Shown piece after piece: positions 15,601 through 19,825 of a stretch of 64,000 bases of DNA. The notes below the pieces were generated by a model. The model saw only the letters and a program-made list of their open reading frames with translations, was not told where the DNA came from and searched no databases. This DNA comes from Rhodococcus rhodochrous (GTDB taxonomy: Bacteria; Actinomycetota; Actinomycetes; Mycobacteriales; Mycobacteriaceae). Numbering within the stretch: the first letter of the stretch is position 1; each line of letters starts with the position of its first letter. The position numbers and the translations under genes are program-made. The DNA lies in contig NZ_LT906450.1 in the NCBI RefSeq assembly GCF_900187265.1, positions 3,835,444 through 3,899,443 on the forward strand. The letters are read 5' to 3'.

Positions 15601-16585
15601 TCAACCGCAACGGCACGATGTTCGACACCATGCCACCCGAGTTCTTCATGAACTTGGTGATGCGTGCCGTGACCGGGAGACTGAGGATCACCTCGTCGCG
15701 TCCGGTCATCCGAGCCAGATACGTGGCGAAGGCCGCGATCACCAGATTCGCGAGGGTGGTTTCGTGCCGTTCGGTCGCGTCGGCGACCAGACGGTCGATT
15801 CGATCGGACAACCGAGCGCTCGACACCTGGTTCACCGGTGCAGGCGGTCCGGTGCGACGACTGAGACTGATTCCTTCTTCCAGCCCTACGACGCGAGCTA
15901 GCCAGTATTCGCGGTCGGTATCGAACCGTGCCGACTGCCGATAGGCGATCTCGTATTCGCTGAGCCTGCGGAGATCCCCATCCGGCGCGGACGGCTCCTC
16001 GGTCCCGGATGACCAGGCCGTGTAGAGCTCGGCACATCGGCTGACGAGTGTCGTGGCGGAGTAGCCGTCGAGCGCAATGTGATGAACCCGCGCGTACCAG
16101 AAGTAGCGGCGGTCGTCGATCCGGAGAAGCGCCGAACGGACGAGCCGGTCGCGCAAGAGATCGAAGGGAGCTCCGTACTCGGCTCGCATCCATTCGTGGG
16201 CAGCGGCGACGGAGTCCGCGTGATCACGGAGATCGACAAGGGGAACGGAGCCGTCCTGGTCGTAGTCGATCAGCTGGAAGGGCTGAGCATCGACTTCGAT
16301 AAGACGGACGAACCCCGATCCGAGTTCCCTGGCGGCCTGATTGAGTGCAGTTTCGAGACGCTCGACGTCGACATCGCCTTCGATGTCGACGTACTGCGCA
16401 ATCGTGATCGGTACATCAGGATCGAGATGTTGGGCGAACCAGATGCCCATTTGGGCGGGAGAAAGAGGGAAGGCCTCATCGGGAACAGATCCGCGCACGA
16501 CCCCTTCGGTACCTGCAGCCGCGGCTGCGTGTGCCGGAACACTCGCAGTGCCGAACTCCGATGCGCCGAAACCCAGCGAATCCAA
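1..16585 (-). CDS. Giant non-ribosomal peptide synthetase, C-terminal part beyond the left edge
   Basis: One continuous minus-strand frame runs from 16585 off the left edge, at least 5,528 codons. Five phosphopantetheine motifs of the form DDFFxLGGNSL (GLDHDFFELGGNSL in the first) recur near 13,490, 10,285, 7,100, 3,940 and 730, about 3.2 kb apart. That spacing fits C-A-T modules with no room for epimerase domains. Each module shows the A-domain signatures YTSGSTGxPKG, a QVKxRG core and GKLDR, and C-domain HHIxxDG motifs. The start is TTG at 16585: an in-frame TGA lies six codons upstream, GAGAGGAAGG lies 6 nt before the TTG, and it leaves a normal leader before the first C-domain core (FPLSPAQ). 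The enzyme would be cytosolic and assemble a peptide. No loading domain precedes the first C domain, so an acyl or aryl starter is probably supplied in trans. No thioesterase, MbtH or tailoring gene is visible here. The product is unknown. Confidence 0.96.
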   Translation of the reverse strand, partial: MDSLGFGASEFGTASVPAHAAAAAGTEGVVRGSVPDEAFPLSPAQMGIWFAQHLDPDVPITIAQYVDIEGDVDVERLETALNQAARELGSGFVRLIEVDAQPFQLIDYDQDGSVPLVDLRDHADSVAAAHEWMRAEYGAPFDLLRDRLVRSALLRIDDRRYFWYARVHHIALDGYSATTLVSRCAELYTAWSSGTEEPSAPDGDLRRLSEYEIAYRQSARFDTDREYWLARVVGLEEGISLSRRTGPPAPVNQVSSARLSDRIDRLVADATERHETTLANLVIAAFATYLARMTGRDEVILSLPVTARITKFMKNSGGMVSNIVPLRLNVGSEVDIEALLAQVRLEVTGALRHQRYRHEDIRRDSTAGRTQREFFGPLINLMLFHNELAIGESTGHLHVLSTGTVEDLSVNVYQSVAGSRTHVDFETNPNIYTDSESRAHHERFLEFFERFLEAPSHRIARSVAVMGSDELAAVIVEPNRTEHAVDTGATLASMLDAQVESTPDAPAVTFEGQSVSFAEFDDKVGRLARFLIGEGVGPERQVAVAMRRSIDLLVAIHAVVRAGGAYVPIDIDQPVERIRHILDTAAPVVVLADSDEADVFGGRPIHVVADLDLDSYAGGPVTDAERSVPLRRDNAAYVLFTSGSTGRPKGVAVSHEAIANRVEWMQSEYPLSARDAVMQKTPITFDVSVWELFWPLAVGARLVVAVPDGHRDPAYLQQLVVHENITTMHFVPSMLEVFTTEGVARCVSLRNIFASGEALPVRAARQLVELLPDVRVHNLYGPTEAAVDVTFHEFTSADDREDRASVPIGRPVWNTQVYVLDSKLEPTPRGVTGELYLAGVQLARGYASQPNLTADRFVANPLGTPGSRLYRTGDLVYWTDEGELEYVGRSDFQVKLRGQRLELGDIEAAFLDDPRVARAVVQLVTGAAGDQLVAYVVPTAGAQVDPEILRREVALRLPAYMVPAFVMELDELPLNVSGKLDRKALPQPIVPNVREYREPRNHVERVVADAFAQTLDIERVGLDHDFFELGGNSLVATKLAHLIGTELGIRVPVRLLFDSSTVIDLAERVSIVAAELPVPALGRTERPETLPLSTAQRRLWFLNRLEPESALYNLPLSVRMQGDLDVDAMFAALSDILSRHETLRTVFPDRDGTPYQNILSANDVRIDPKIVDVSADDLDDELRCFARAGFDLATEIPFRAAIFRLDPTDHVVTLSLHHIAADGLSFVPLARDILSAYAARVDGQEPKWTPLEIQYADYTLWQRELLGSEDDPESLASRELRYWTDILDGVPDQLDLPADRLRPEDGTTDGARIDFRIPADVVEGISALASDLGVTRFMVLHAALAVLLARLSGTRDIVVGTPVSGRDLPVLNDLVGMFVNTLALRTSVDPSVSFAEFVRQVRSSDASALAHANVPFERLVEVVDPTRVPGRHPLFQVVLSMDVGAPAAAGVQIEGVRAAVSEIEVGTAKFDLQLTVADAAGESGLDASFEYATALFDAHTVESFAQRFLRVLDAGVRCPSTSVGDIELLDDAERTRLLSEWNSVGVDRFSGDDTLVDLFGRMVAAGPDEVAVRFGDDSLTYGRLASRSRRLARKLIELGVGPESLVAVALPRSLDLVVALVAVVEAGGAYLPVDPNYPDERIAFLLDDASPAVLVTRSDSGLSGTADMPQILLDVDDLSAIDDSPICSDERTGRLSPANTAYVIYTSGSTGQPKGVLIPHRNVVRLMVNTDHLYGFDASDVWTMFHSFAFDFSVWELWGALLYGGTLVVVDYLTSRSPDQFRELLVREGVTVLNQTPSAFYQLDEADRRADGRLALRYVIFGGEALEPRRLGGWFSRHDSDEIRLVNMYGITETTVHVSYRPIGQQLAVSGAPSVVGSPIAGLSVFVLDDRLRPVPVGVPGEIYVAGGQLARGYLGRRALTSVRFVANPFSDSGERLYRTGDVARWSSAGELEYLGRADDQVKIRGFRIELGEIEAAVTTQPGVSHAAVVVREDTPGDPRIVAYVVGEASDSLEIGRLRAGVNDLVPDYMVPSAFVVLEKLPLTVNGKLDRRALPAPVFEAGRFRAPETPVQQTVADVFAEVLGVEQVGLDDDFFALGGNSLVATRVVSRIGAALDTDVPVRVLFEASSVEGVAERVQTHVGSGRVRLVAQERPERVPLSLAQTRMWFLNRFDTTAGTNNVGMALRMSGALDTAALTAALSDVVERHESLRTVYPEIDGVGHQDVRPSSDVVFDPSPVDVSVDEITERASEVITAGFDVAVEVPVRVRLFRVVDAVDEFVLVVVVHHIAGDGVSMGPLARDVMVAYESRCRGEAPGWAPLEVQYADFALWQRQVLGSEDDPQSLISRQVGFWRESLAGLPDQLDLPVDRARPAVASNRGAMHVGVVDAGVHEALTRVARERGVTVFMAVHAALAVLLARLSGTDDIAIGTPVAGRGERALDDLVGMFVNTLVLRTRVESSASFAEVLEQARAVDVAAFGHADVPFERLVEVLNPERSQARHPLFQVLLSFQNFERAGLELPGLTVAPVELDAVSAKFDLDVTVAEQFDESGAPAGMSVAWTYATDLFDEATVVSFAERFVRLVEAVAADVSVPVGDVELLAPEERVSVLDSWNATGHAVSARLLTDLFDEQVQRSPGAPAVVFDGGEYTYGEFASRVNRLARYLISVGVGPESRVAVAMRRSVDLVVAVHAVLAAGGAYVPVDPDHPAERTGYVLDSSEPVLVLTTSRDGFGAPDSVPVVPVDEVDLSSVSDAPVTDSDRRAVLRPENTAYVIYTSGSTGRPKGVAVEHRSVVNQLLWMQERFVLGADDVVLLKTPFTFDASVWELLLPLQAGARLVVAEPDGHRDPEYLARVIDEQQVTAVQFVPSVLEAVLDRLKPGRWTSLRALFTGGEALSGLTMSRLRQTCSAQVHNLYGPTEATIQATSFTYLDSSDGRMVPIGSPVRNTRVFVLDGRLRPVPVGVAGELYLSGVQLARGYHGRVDLTAERFVADPFGSGERMYRTGDLVRWTRDGELEYLGRTDFQVKFRGQRIELGEIEAALLGVAGVGQAAAVVHAGEFGEHLVGYVVPVGDSAPEPTATRDAVRSVLPSYMVPSQILVLDEFPLNASGKLDRRALPEPVFEAVHFRAPRTPVEQTVALVFAAVLGIEQVGLDDDFFALGGNSLSATQVAARIGAALDASVPVRLLFEASTVERLAGAVASTVGTGRVPLVRQERTALIPLSWAQQRMWFLNQFDPTAATYNLPFVVRMTGDVDTLVVEQALADVIDRHEALRTVFPEGENGIPHQVVLPANTLGFEAPVEDVDESSLPARLREFAEHGFDVTKDVPIRARIFRTAPDDVAVTVVVHHIAADGYSFGAFSSDVIAAYSARMDGAAPEWEELPVQYADYSIWQRNVLGVESDTDSLAAKQIAYWKSKLDGVPDQLDLPADHPRPATQSFRGGRVGFEIPSESYQGLLALARAHNMTPFMALHAAFAVLLARLAGSDDIAVGTPISGRGESEIDGLIGMFVNTLVLRTKVDGASSFSQLLDEVRDVDLQAMGHADIPFERLVEVLNPARSQSRHPLFQVILSFQTESPTEVELPGLTVRAEEVVVDVAKFDLQLTVLEPAGNDSPQALPAEFVFAEDLFEKSTVETFAARFVRLLDAVIASPDTAVGDIDLLDEHERRALLWIDSSAPASITLPEVLLEAVDGAPDVSAVTCAGRTLTYSELDALSNRAARLLVDHGVGPGDIVAVAVPRSIESVAAVWAVARTGAAFVPVDPSYPTQRVEHMVVDSGAVLGLTVAAVGGNLPHHIDWLALDEPAVIRELESRSPERLTRDDLVRPIRSADPAYVIYTSGSTGLPKGVVVSHRGLATQITDQRERFAIESGSRVLHFASPSFDASILEFLVAVGASATMVIAPPSVVGGHELAQLLRAERVNHAFVTPAALASIDPTGLDDLGTVMVGGEACTRDLVAKWAPGRRFFNLYGPTETTIVAAASRPLTGDEPIIPIGDALPGAPLYVLDRRLHPVPEGVAGELYVGGATVARGYRRRPALTAERFVASPYSGTGERLYRTGDVVRWVVMPDGSRALEFVGRADFQVKIRGHRIELGEIDAVFSTMDDVDFVVTLGREGIGGAPALVTYVTLTEGSTADAETLREAAGDFLPRYMMPSAVVVIDEVPLTPAGKLDRGALPEPMFETRAFRAPASVLEEIVAGVFAQILGIERIGVDDDFFELGGNSLSATQVASRIGAALDASVPVRAVFEHSTVGALAACVESYAGAGGREPLTAGPRPNRVPLSLAQQRMWFLNRFDTESAVNNIPVAIRLSGRLDIAALQVAVMDVIERHESLRTVFPDTPAGPVQVIREAASVVPDLRPVEVDETELHGAVVDLVSTGFDVTTEVPVHARLFALSDNEFVLVMVVHHISADGWSMGPLARDVMIAYASRSEWDAPSWVPLPVQYADYALWQRRLLGSEDDSGSLISQQLDYWRGALADLPEEIGLPTDRPRPSVSSYAGGRITFEVDAGLHAAVDALARREGATPFMVMHAALAVLLARLSGGDDIAIGTPIAGRGEQALDDLIGMFVNTLVLRTEVDPAVNFTGLLGQIAETDLAAFGHSDVPFERLVEVLNPVRSQARHPLFQVMLAFQNLGTTSFELPGLSISGVDIESDTSKFDLALTLSENFTEDGRSAGMSATLTYAVDLFDESTVRGFAERYVRILSAVVADSRVPVGDLEILDPVERELVVRRWPGRGVGAAGAVTLAELFDERVVAAADATAVVFGDERVSYAELAARSRRLARHLIDLGVGAESLVGVALPRSADLVVALLAVVQAGGAYVPLDPSSPADRLAYVVEDSAPTCVVSWSGREVDFAAGVQVVEIDRLDLGQVSADPIVPAERRGVLRPESVAYVIYTSGSTGRPKGVLVPHRNVVRLLADTESVYGFGPQDVWTMFHSYAFDFSVWELWGALLYGGTLVVVDYFTSRSPQQFLELLERERVTVLNQTPSAFYQLAEVDRTAVPAPELALRYVIFGGEALELRRLVPWFERRGDRVPRLVNMYGITETTVHVSHRRIDEVTARTAAGSIVGEAISGLRVFVLDRRLRPVPVGVAGELYVAGGQLARGYHGRPSLTAARFVADPFDTDGSLLYRTGDVARWNRDGELEYLGRADDQVKVRGFRIELGEIEATVLSDDSVAQVAVVVREDNPGDQRIVAYVVAAAGADVDPEALRAHVSDRLPDYMVPSAFVVLTQIPLTVNGKLDRRALPAPVFAVREFRAPATPVEEIVAQVFGDVLEVARVGVDDDFFELGGNSLLATKVVARIGAALDTEVPVRMFFEASTVGALAAALESQIGSGARAALVAQERPENVPLSLAQTRMWFLNRFDTESTAYNIPMALRLRGRVDVAVLAEAVGDVFARHESLRTVYPETVDGPAQRILPVPSVSLEAVIVAGDELERKLFELVTTRFDVTSEIPVRMELFRVGEDEFVLGAVIHHISADGSSMVPFARDLMLAYTARSAGAAPAWEPLEVQYADYALWQRQVLGAEDDP
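606..3814 (-). other. NRPS module 5 (C-A-T), Thr-type A domain
   Basis: The C domain has VHHISADGWSM. The A pocket (FDFSVW, VLNQTP, VIFGGE, NMYG, TTVHV) gives DFWNIGMVHK, identical to module 2, so Thr is predicted. The T domain reads VDDDFFELGGNSLL near 730. Much of the A domain (about 800-2,580) is close at DNA level to the matching part of module 3 although the pockets differ. Confidence 0.8.
3815..6984 (-). other. NRPS module 4 (C-A-T), substrate unassigned
   Basis: The C domain has VHHIAADGYSF. Pocket residues are D,A,L (FDASILEF), F (HAFVTP), M and G (VMVGGE), L (NLYG), I and V (TTIVAA) plus Lys: DALFMGLIVK. I do not recognise this code. The hydrophobic lining argues for a bulky non-polar or aromatic residue, but that is a guess. 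The T domain has VDDDFFELGGNSLS near 3,940. Confidence 0.75.
6985..10164 (-). other. NRPS module 3 (C-A-T), probably Gln-type A domain
   Basis: The C domain has VHHIAGDGVSM. Pocket residues are D,A,W (FDASVW), Q (VQFVPS), F and G (LFTGGE), L (NLYG), I and Q (EATIQ), plus Lys: DAWQFGLIQK. This differs at one position from DAWQFGLIDK, which is associated with glutamine, so Gln is a moderate-confidence inference. Between about 7,600 and 9,800 the DNA is rich in GCG, GTG and TTG codons, unlike modules 1, 2 and 4, and very similar to module 5. Confidence 0.75.
10165..13374 (-). other. NRPS module 2 (C-A-T), Thr-type A domain
   Basis: The C domain has LHHIAADGLSF. Pocket residues from the DNA are D,F,W (FDFSVW), N (VLNQTP), I and G (VIFGGE), M (NMYG), V and H (TTVHV) plus the A10 Lys, giving DFWNIGMVHK, the usual threonine code. 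The T domain reads GLDDDFFALGGNSLV. The domain boundaries given are approximate. Confidence 0.82.
13375..16585 (-). other. NRPS module 1 (C-A-T): EntF/DhbF-type C domain, Ser-type A domain
   Basis: The C domain reads MGIWFAQHLDPDVP near its start, HHIALDGYS at the active site and FFGPLINLMLF further on. These match the C domains of EntF and DhbF, which condense a dihydroxybenzoyl starter, and differ from the other five C domains of this protein. The A-domain pocket read from the DNA is D,V,W (FDVSVW), H (TMHFVP), F and S (IFASGE), L (NLYG), V and D (EAAVD) and the A10 Lys, giving DVWHFSLVDK, the classic serine code. The T-domain Ser codon is at about 13,487-13,489. I infer an N-acylated or N-arylated Ser as the first residue. 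Confidence 0.85.
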
Positions 16586-16883
16586 ACCCCAACCTTCCTC
16601 TCACCTGCGGGTAGCGGCAGTTGCCACCACACCACCGTACCGGGGCGTTTATCTGCCGATCAGGTGGAGAACGTTACGGCGCCGACGCGCAGTGAATACC
16701 CGATCGACCACGGCGTAGCGCCGAGCTCCGTCCTGCCGGTAGGTATCGCCCGGCGTAGCCTACCCACCGGTATCCAGTGCGCTCACCTCGACCGCACCGA
16801 GCCAACCTACACGGCTCTACCGACCTTTCGACGCCTGGTCTGCACAGCAGAGCAACTCGAGTGGTGCTATGAAACGTGGATCG
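16586..16883. promoter_or_regulatory. Upstream region of the NRPS gene
   Basis: This 298-bp stretch without a gene separates the NRPS start from the 3' end of the small membrane-protein gene. It carries the GAGAGGAAGG ribosome site at about 16,591-16,600. I looked for an iron-responsive (IdeR/DmdR-type) 19-bp palindrome and did not see one. No clear -35/-10 pair or terminator hairpin stands out. Confidence 0.4.
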
Positions 16884-17234
16884 TCACCACGCCACGGCGA
16901 TGATCACATTGAGAATGCCCAGACCGCCGGCGACATGGGCGAGCGTCGCGGTCGAACCGGGATTCTGCTTCTCCTTCTTCAGACCGATGAAGGCGACGAC
17001 CAGCACGGCGAGGGCGACCAGCAGCTTGATGCCGATCTTCATGTGGTTCACCTCGACGACGTCCTGCGCCTCCCGGAGGCCCACCAGGGCGACACCGGTC
17101 ACGACCTGCAGGATGGCGCCGTGCAGCATGCCGGCGACGACGCGCGGTTCCTTGATGACCGCGAGCCACGAACCGATGATGCCCGCGAGGCCGATGAAGT
17201 GCAGGATGAGGAAGATCTTGATGGCGATGTCCAT
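16884..17234 (-). CDS. Small multi-pass membrane protein of unknown function
   Basis: 116 residues, almost entirely hydrophobic, with four likely membrane segments: about 5-25 after MDIAIKIF, 35-50, 65-82 and 98-115. A short charged loop (LKKEKQNPGS) lies between the last two. I prefer the ATG at 17234 over the longer frame from 17282 because it opens directly into the first membrane segment. There is no strong ribosome site. It lies downstream of the acetoacetate-CoA ligase gene in the same direction, 65 bp away, so it may share its transcript. I do not recognise the family. Confidence 0.7.
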   Translation of the reverse strand: MDIAIKIFLILHFIGLAGIIGSWLAVIKEPRVVAGMLHGAILQVVTGVALVGLREAQDVVEVNHMKIGIKLLVALAVLVVAFIGLKKEKQNPGSTATLAHVAGGLGILNVIIAVAW

Positions 17235-17299
17235 GGGCGCAATCCGACCATTCCGGGCGTGGGCTGTCCAGTAAGGCGACACTCAGCGAGTGCCTGGGA

Positions 17300-19273
17300 T
17301 CACGCCTGGCTGCGGTACCAATCGAGCAGGTCCGGGTCGTCGATCGCGGTGCGGTCCACCGCCCTGGCGGGATCGGCTCCCTGCAGGATCCGTTTGAGGG
17401 GAACCTCGAGCTTCTTACCGGTGCGGGTGTGCGGCACCCCGGGCGCGGCGACGATCTCGTCGGGCACGTGCCGGGGCGAGGCGTGCTCGCGCACGGCCGC
17501 ACGGATCCGTTCCTTCAGGTCGTCGGTGAGCGTGGCTCCGTCGGCGAGGACGACGAACAACGGCATGCGGTACGTGCCGTCGGGTCGTTCGATGCCGAGG
17601 ACGAGCGACTCGACGATCTCGGGCAGGGTCTCCACGGCCTGGTAGATGTCGGCACTGCCCATCCGCACGCCGTGACGGTTGAGCGTGGAGTCGGACCGGC
17701 CGTGCATCTCGAAGGTGCCGCGCTCGGTGATCGTGATCCAGTCGCCGTGCCGCCACACGCCCGGATAGACGGAGAAATAGGAGTCGCGGTAACGACTGCC
17801 GTCCGGGTCGTTCCAGAACCGCACCGGCATCGACGGCATGGGAGCGGTCACGACGAGTTCGCCGACCTCTCCGCGCACCGGTCGGCCCGCCTCGTCGAAG
17901 GCGTCGACCGCCACACCGAGGCAGGGCACCGAGATCTCCCCCGGCCACACCGGCACCGTGGGGACGGCCCCGACGAATGCCGTGACGACATCGGTCCCGC
18001 CGGAGATGGACATCACCTGCACGTGTTCCCCCGCATTGCGCGCCAGCCACGACGACGAGGAGGCGGGCAGCGTCGACCCGGTGACTCCGACGCCGCGGAG
18101 GGCCGACAGATCGTGGTCGTCCTGCGGGACGACACCGGCCTTGATGCAGGCCAGCACGTATCCGGGGCTCGTCCCGAGCACCGTGACGTTCTCGTCGGCC
18201 GCGATCCGCCACAGGCGATCGACCTCGGGATGGGAGGGGGCGCCGTCGTAGGTGACGACGGTGCATCCCACGAGCAGTCCCGAGAGCAGGAAGTTCCACA
18301 TCATCCAGCTCGGGCTGGTGTACCAGAGGAAGCGGTCGCCGGGACGGAGGTCGAGGTGCAGCGATAACGCCTTGAGATGCTCGAGCAGCACACCGCCGTG
18401 GCCGTGCACGAGGCCCTTCGGCGGGCCGGTGGTGCCCGAGGAGAAGACCACCCACAGCGGGTGGTCGAAGGCGACGGGCAGGGGTTCGAGGTCGGCGTCG
18501 CCGGAGACGGCGTCCTGCCAGTCCAGGACGGCCCCGGTCTGCCCGGTCGTGTCCGACGGCGGCTCGCCGTCCGTATCGACGGACGTCCCGCCGTCCGACA
18601 CGACGACCGTCAGGGCGAGGCCGGGCATCGCGGCGCGGAGCCGGTTCACCTCGTCGGCGCGGTCGTGCCGCCGTCCTGCGTAGCGGTACCCGGTCGCCGT
18701 GACGAGTGCGCGCGGTTCGAGCCGGCCCAGACGGTCGATCGCCGCGGGCACGGCGTAGTCCTGTCCGCAGCCCGCCCAGACGGCGCCGATGCTCGCCGTG
18801 GCGAGCAGGGCGACGATCGCTTCGGGGATGTTCGGCAGGTAACCGACGACACGGTCGCCCTCCCCCACCCCGTGCGCTCGGAGGGTCGCGGCGAGCGCGG
18901 CCGTGCGACGTTCGAGTTCGGCCCAGCCGATCTCGCGCCGGTGTCCCTCCTCGTCGAGGTGGACGATGGCTGCCTCGTCCGGGGGACGCTCCCGGAAGAC
19001 GTACTCGGCGAAGTTCAGTCTCGCGCCCGGGAACCACACGGCGCCGGGCATGGCGGCGTCGGCCAGAGCCGGGCCGGGATCGGTGTGGGAGACGACGTCG
19101 AAGGCATCCCACACGGCCTGCCAGAAATCACCGGGCTCGTCGACGGACCACTGCCACAACGCCCGGTAGTCGGGCAGGTCGAGTCCGTGTCTCTCCTCGA
19201 CGAACCGGGTGAACCCGGTGACGTTCGCCTGCTCGATATCGACGTCTGTCGGGGTCCATTGCGGTTCCACCAC
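17300..19273 (-). CDS. Acetoacetate-CoA ligase (acetoacetyl-CoA synthetase)
   Basis: 657 residues, the usual size of this family. The ANL-superfamily AMP-binding loop is SSGTTGPPKGLVHGHGG, followed by WMMWNFLLSGLL and the late motif HTRTGKKLEVPLKRIL with the catalytic Lys. The N-terminus (FNFAEY-like stretch LNFAEYVF) and the C-terminal GKKLEVP signature are typical of acetoacetate-CoA ligase and set it apart from acetyl-CoA synthetase. It would convert acetoacetate, ATP and CoA to acetoacetyl-CoA in the cytosol, feeding ketone-body or branched-chain carbon into central metabolism. The GTG at 19273 has GGAGGTG a few bases upstream. Confidence 0.88.
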   Translation of the reverse strand: MVEPQWTPTDVDIEQANVTGFTRFVEERHGLDLPDYRALWQWSVDEPGDFWQAVWDAFDVVSHTDPGPALADAAMPGAVWFPGARLNFAEYVFRERPPDEAAIVHLDEEGHRREIGWAELERRTAALAATLRAHGVGEGDRVVGYLPNIPEAIVALLATASIGAVWAGCGQDYAVPAAIDRLGRLEPRALVTATGYRYAGRRHDRADEVNRLRAAMPGLALTVVVSDGGTSVDTDGEPPSDTTGQTGAVLDWQDAVSGDADLEPLPVAFDHPLWVVFSSGTTGPPKGLVHGHGGVLLEHLKALSLHLDLRPGDRFLWYTSPSWMMWNFLLSGLLVGCTVVTYDGAPSHPEVDRLWRIAADENVTVLGTSPGYVLACIKAGVVPQDDHDLSALRGVGVTGSTLPASSSSWLARNAGEHVQVMSISGGTDVVTAFVGAVPTVPVWPGEISVPCLGVAVDAFDEAGRPVRGEVGELVVTAPMPSMPVRFWNDPDGSRYRDSYFSVYPGVWRHGDWITITERGTFEMHGRSDSTLNRHGVRMGSADIYQAVETLPEIVESLVLGIERPDGTYRMPLFVVLADGATLTDDLKERIRAAVREHASPRHVPDEIVAAPGVPHTRTGKKLEVPLKRILQGADPARAVDRTAIDDPDLLDWYRSQA

Positions 19274-19338
19274 AGTTCACCTCCGGTCCGGGACCGTATC
19301 CGAACACGCGCGAAGGCCCCGCTCGGGCCCGACAGGAG

Positions 19339-19367
19339 GTGGTGCACGGCCGATCGCCGTGCACCAC
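19339..19367 (-). terminator. Strong hairpin between the YeaQ-type gene and the acetoacetate-CoA ligase gene
   Basis: A perfect 12-bp stem (GTGGTGCACGGC paired with GCCGTGCACCAC) closes a 5-nt loop. It lies 43 bp after the stop of the upstream minus-strand gene. There is no clear T tract, as is common in actinobacteria. It probably separates the two transcripts. Confidence 0.65.
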
Positions 19368-19409
19368 GTCCCGGTCGTCCGGGCGGAGCCCCGCGCGACG
19401 GGCTCTCGA

Positions 19410-19679
19410 CTATCTCCTCTCGCGCGTCGCAGAGGTGTAGATGAGAGTGAGAACCACCGCGACGGCGATGGAGATGATCCAGCGGATCCAGTCGATGCCG
19501 GAGGTGTCCTCGTTGCCTTCGGACGAGATCATGCCCCAGATCCAGTAGCCGATCAGCGCGCCGATGATGCCGATGATGATCGTGATGATCATGCCCATCG
19601 CCTGCTTACCCGGGATCACCAACCGGGCGAGGATGCCGATGACTGCGCCGAAGATGATGGTGCCGATGATTTGTCCCAT
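19410..19679 (-). CDS. GlsB/YeaQ/YmgE-type small stress membrane protein
   Basis: 89 residues starting MGQIIGTIIFGAVIG, with three hydrophobic segments and the glycine-rich pattern of the transglycosylase-associated/YeaQ family (about 80-90 residues). The ATG at 19679 is chosen over 19721 because GAGAGG lies 6-7 nt upstream and the family starts here. It is an inner-membrane protein often induced by stress; its molecular role is not established. It is flanked by hairpins on both sides and is probably transcribed alone. Confidence 0.85.
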   Translation of the reverse strand: MGQIIGTIIFGAVIGILARLVIPGKQAMGMIITIIIGIIGALIGYWIWGMISSEGNEDTSGIDWIRWIISIAVAVVLTLIYTSATRERR

Positions 19680-19697
19680 GGTGAGCCTCTCTGTTCG

Positions 19698-19719
19698 GCG
19701 CCGCACCTGCGGGCGGCGC
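19698..19719 (-). terminator. GC-rich hairpin after the acyl-CoA ligase gene
   Basis: GCGCCGC pairs with GCGGCGC across an 8-nt loop, between the stop of the acyl-CoA ligase gene (19826) and the ribosome site of the next gene. It could terminate the upstream transcript or sit in the leader of the YeaQ-type gene. Confidence 0.4.
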
Positions 19720-19825
19720 AACCTCGACGACCATGTACCTCCTCAGTGTCGATCATGAACGGCGCACGCGGAGGCCGAATCGACGTCCCTTCCGGGTGAA
19801 TTTCCTTCTCCGGCAGGCCGGGATC

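Noticed and set aside
1-16585. Epimerization domains inside the NRPS
   Set aside because: The 3.2-kb module spacing and the direct T-to-C transitions leave no room for E domains. Dual C/E domains were not supported by the motifs seen.
16586-16883. Iron box (IdeR/DmdR) expected if the NRPS made a siderophore
   Set aside because: No 19-bp iron-box-like palindrome was found by eye, so iron control is not claimed.
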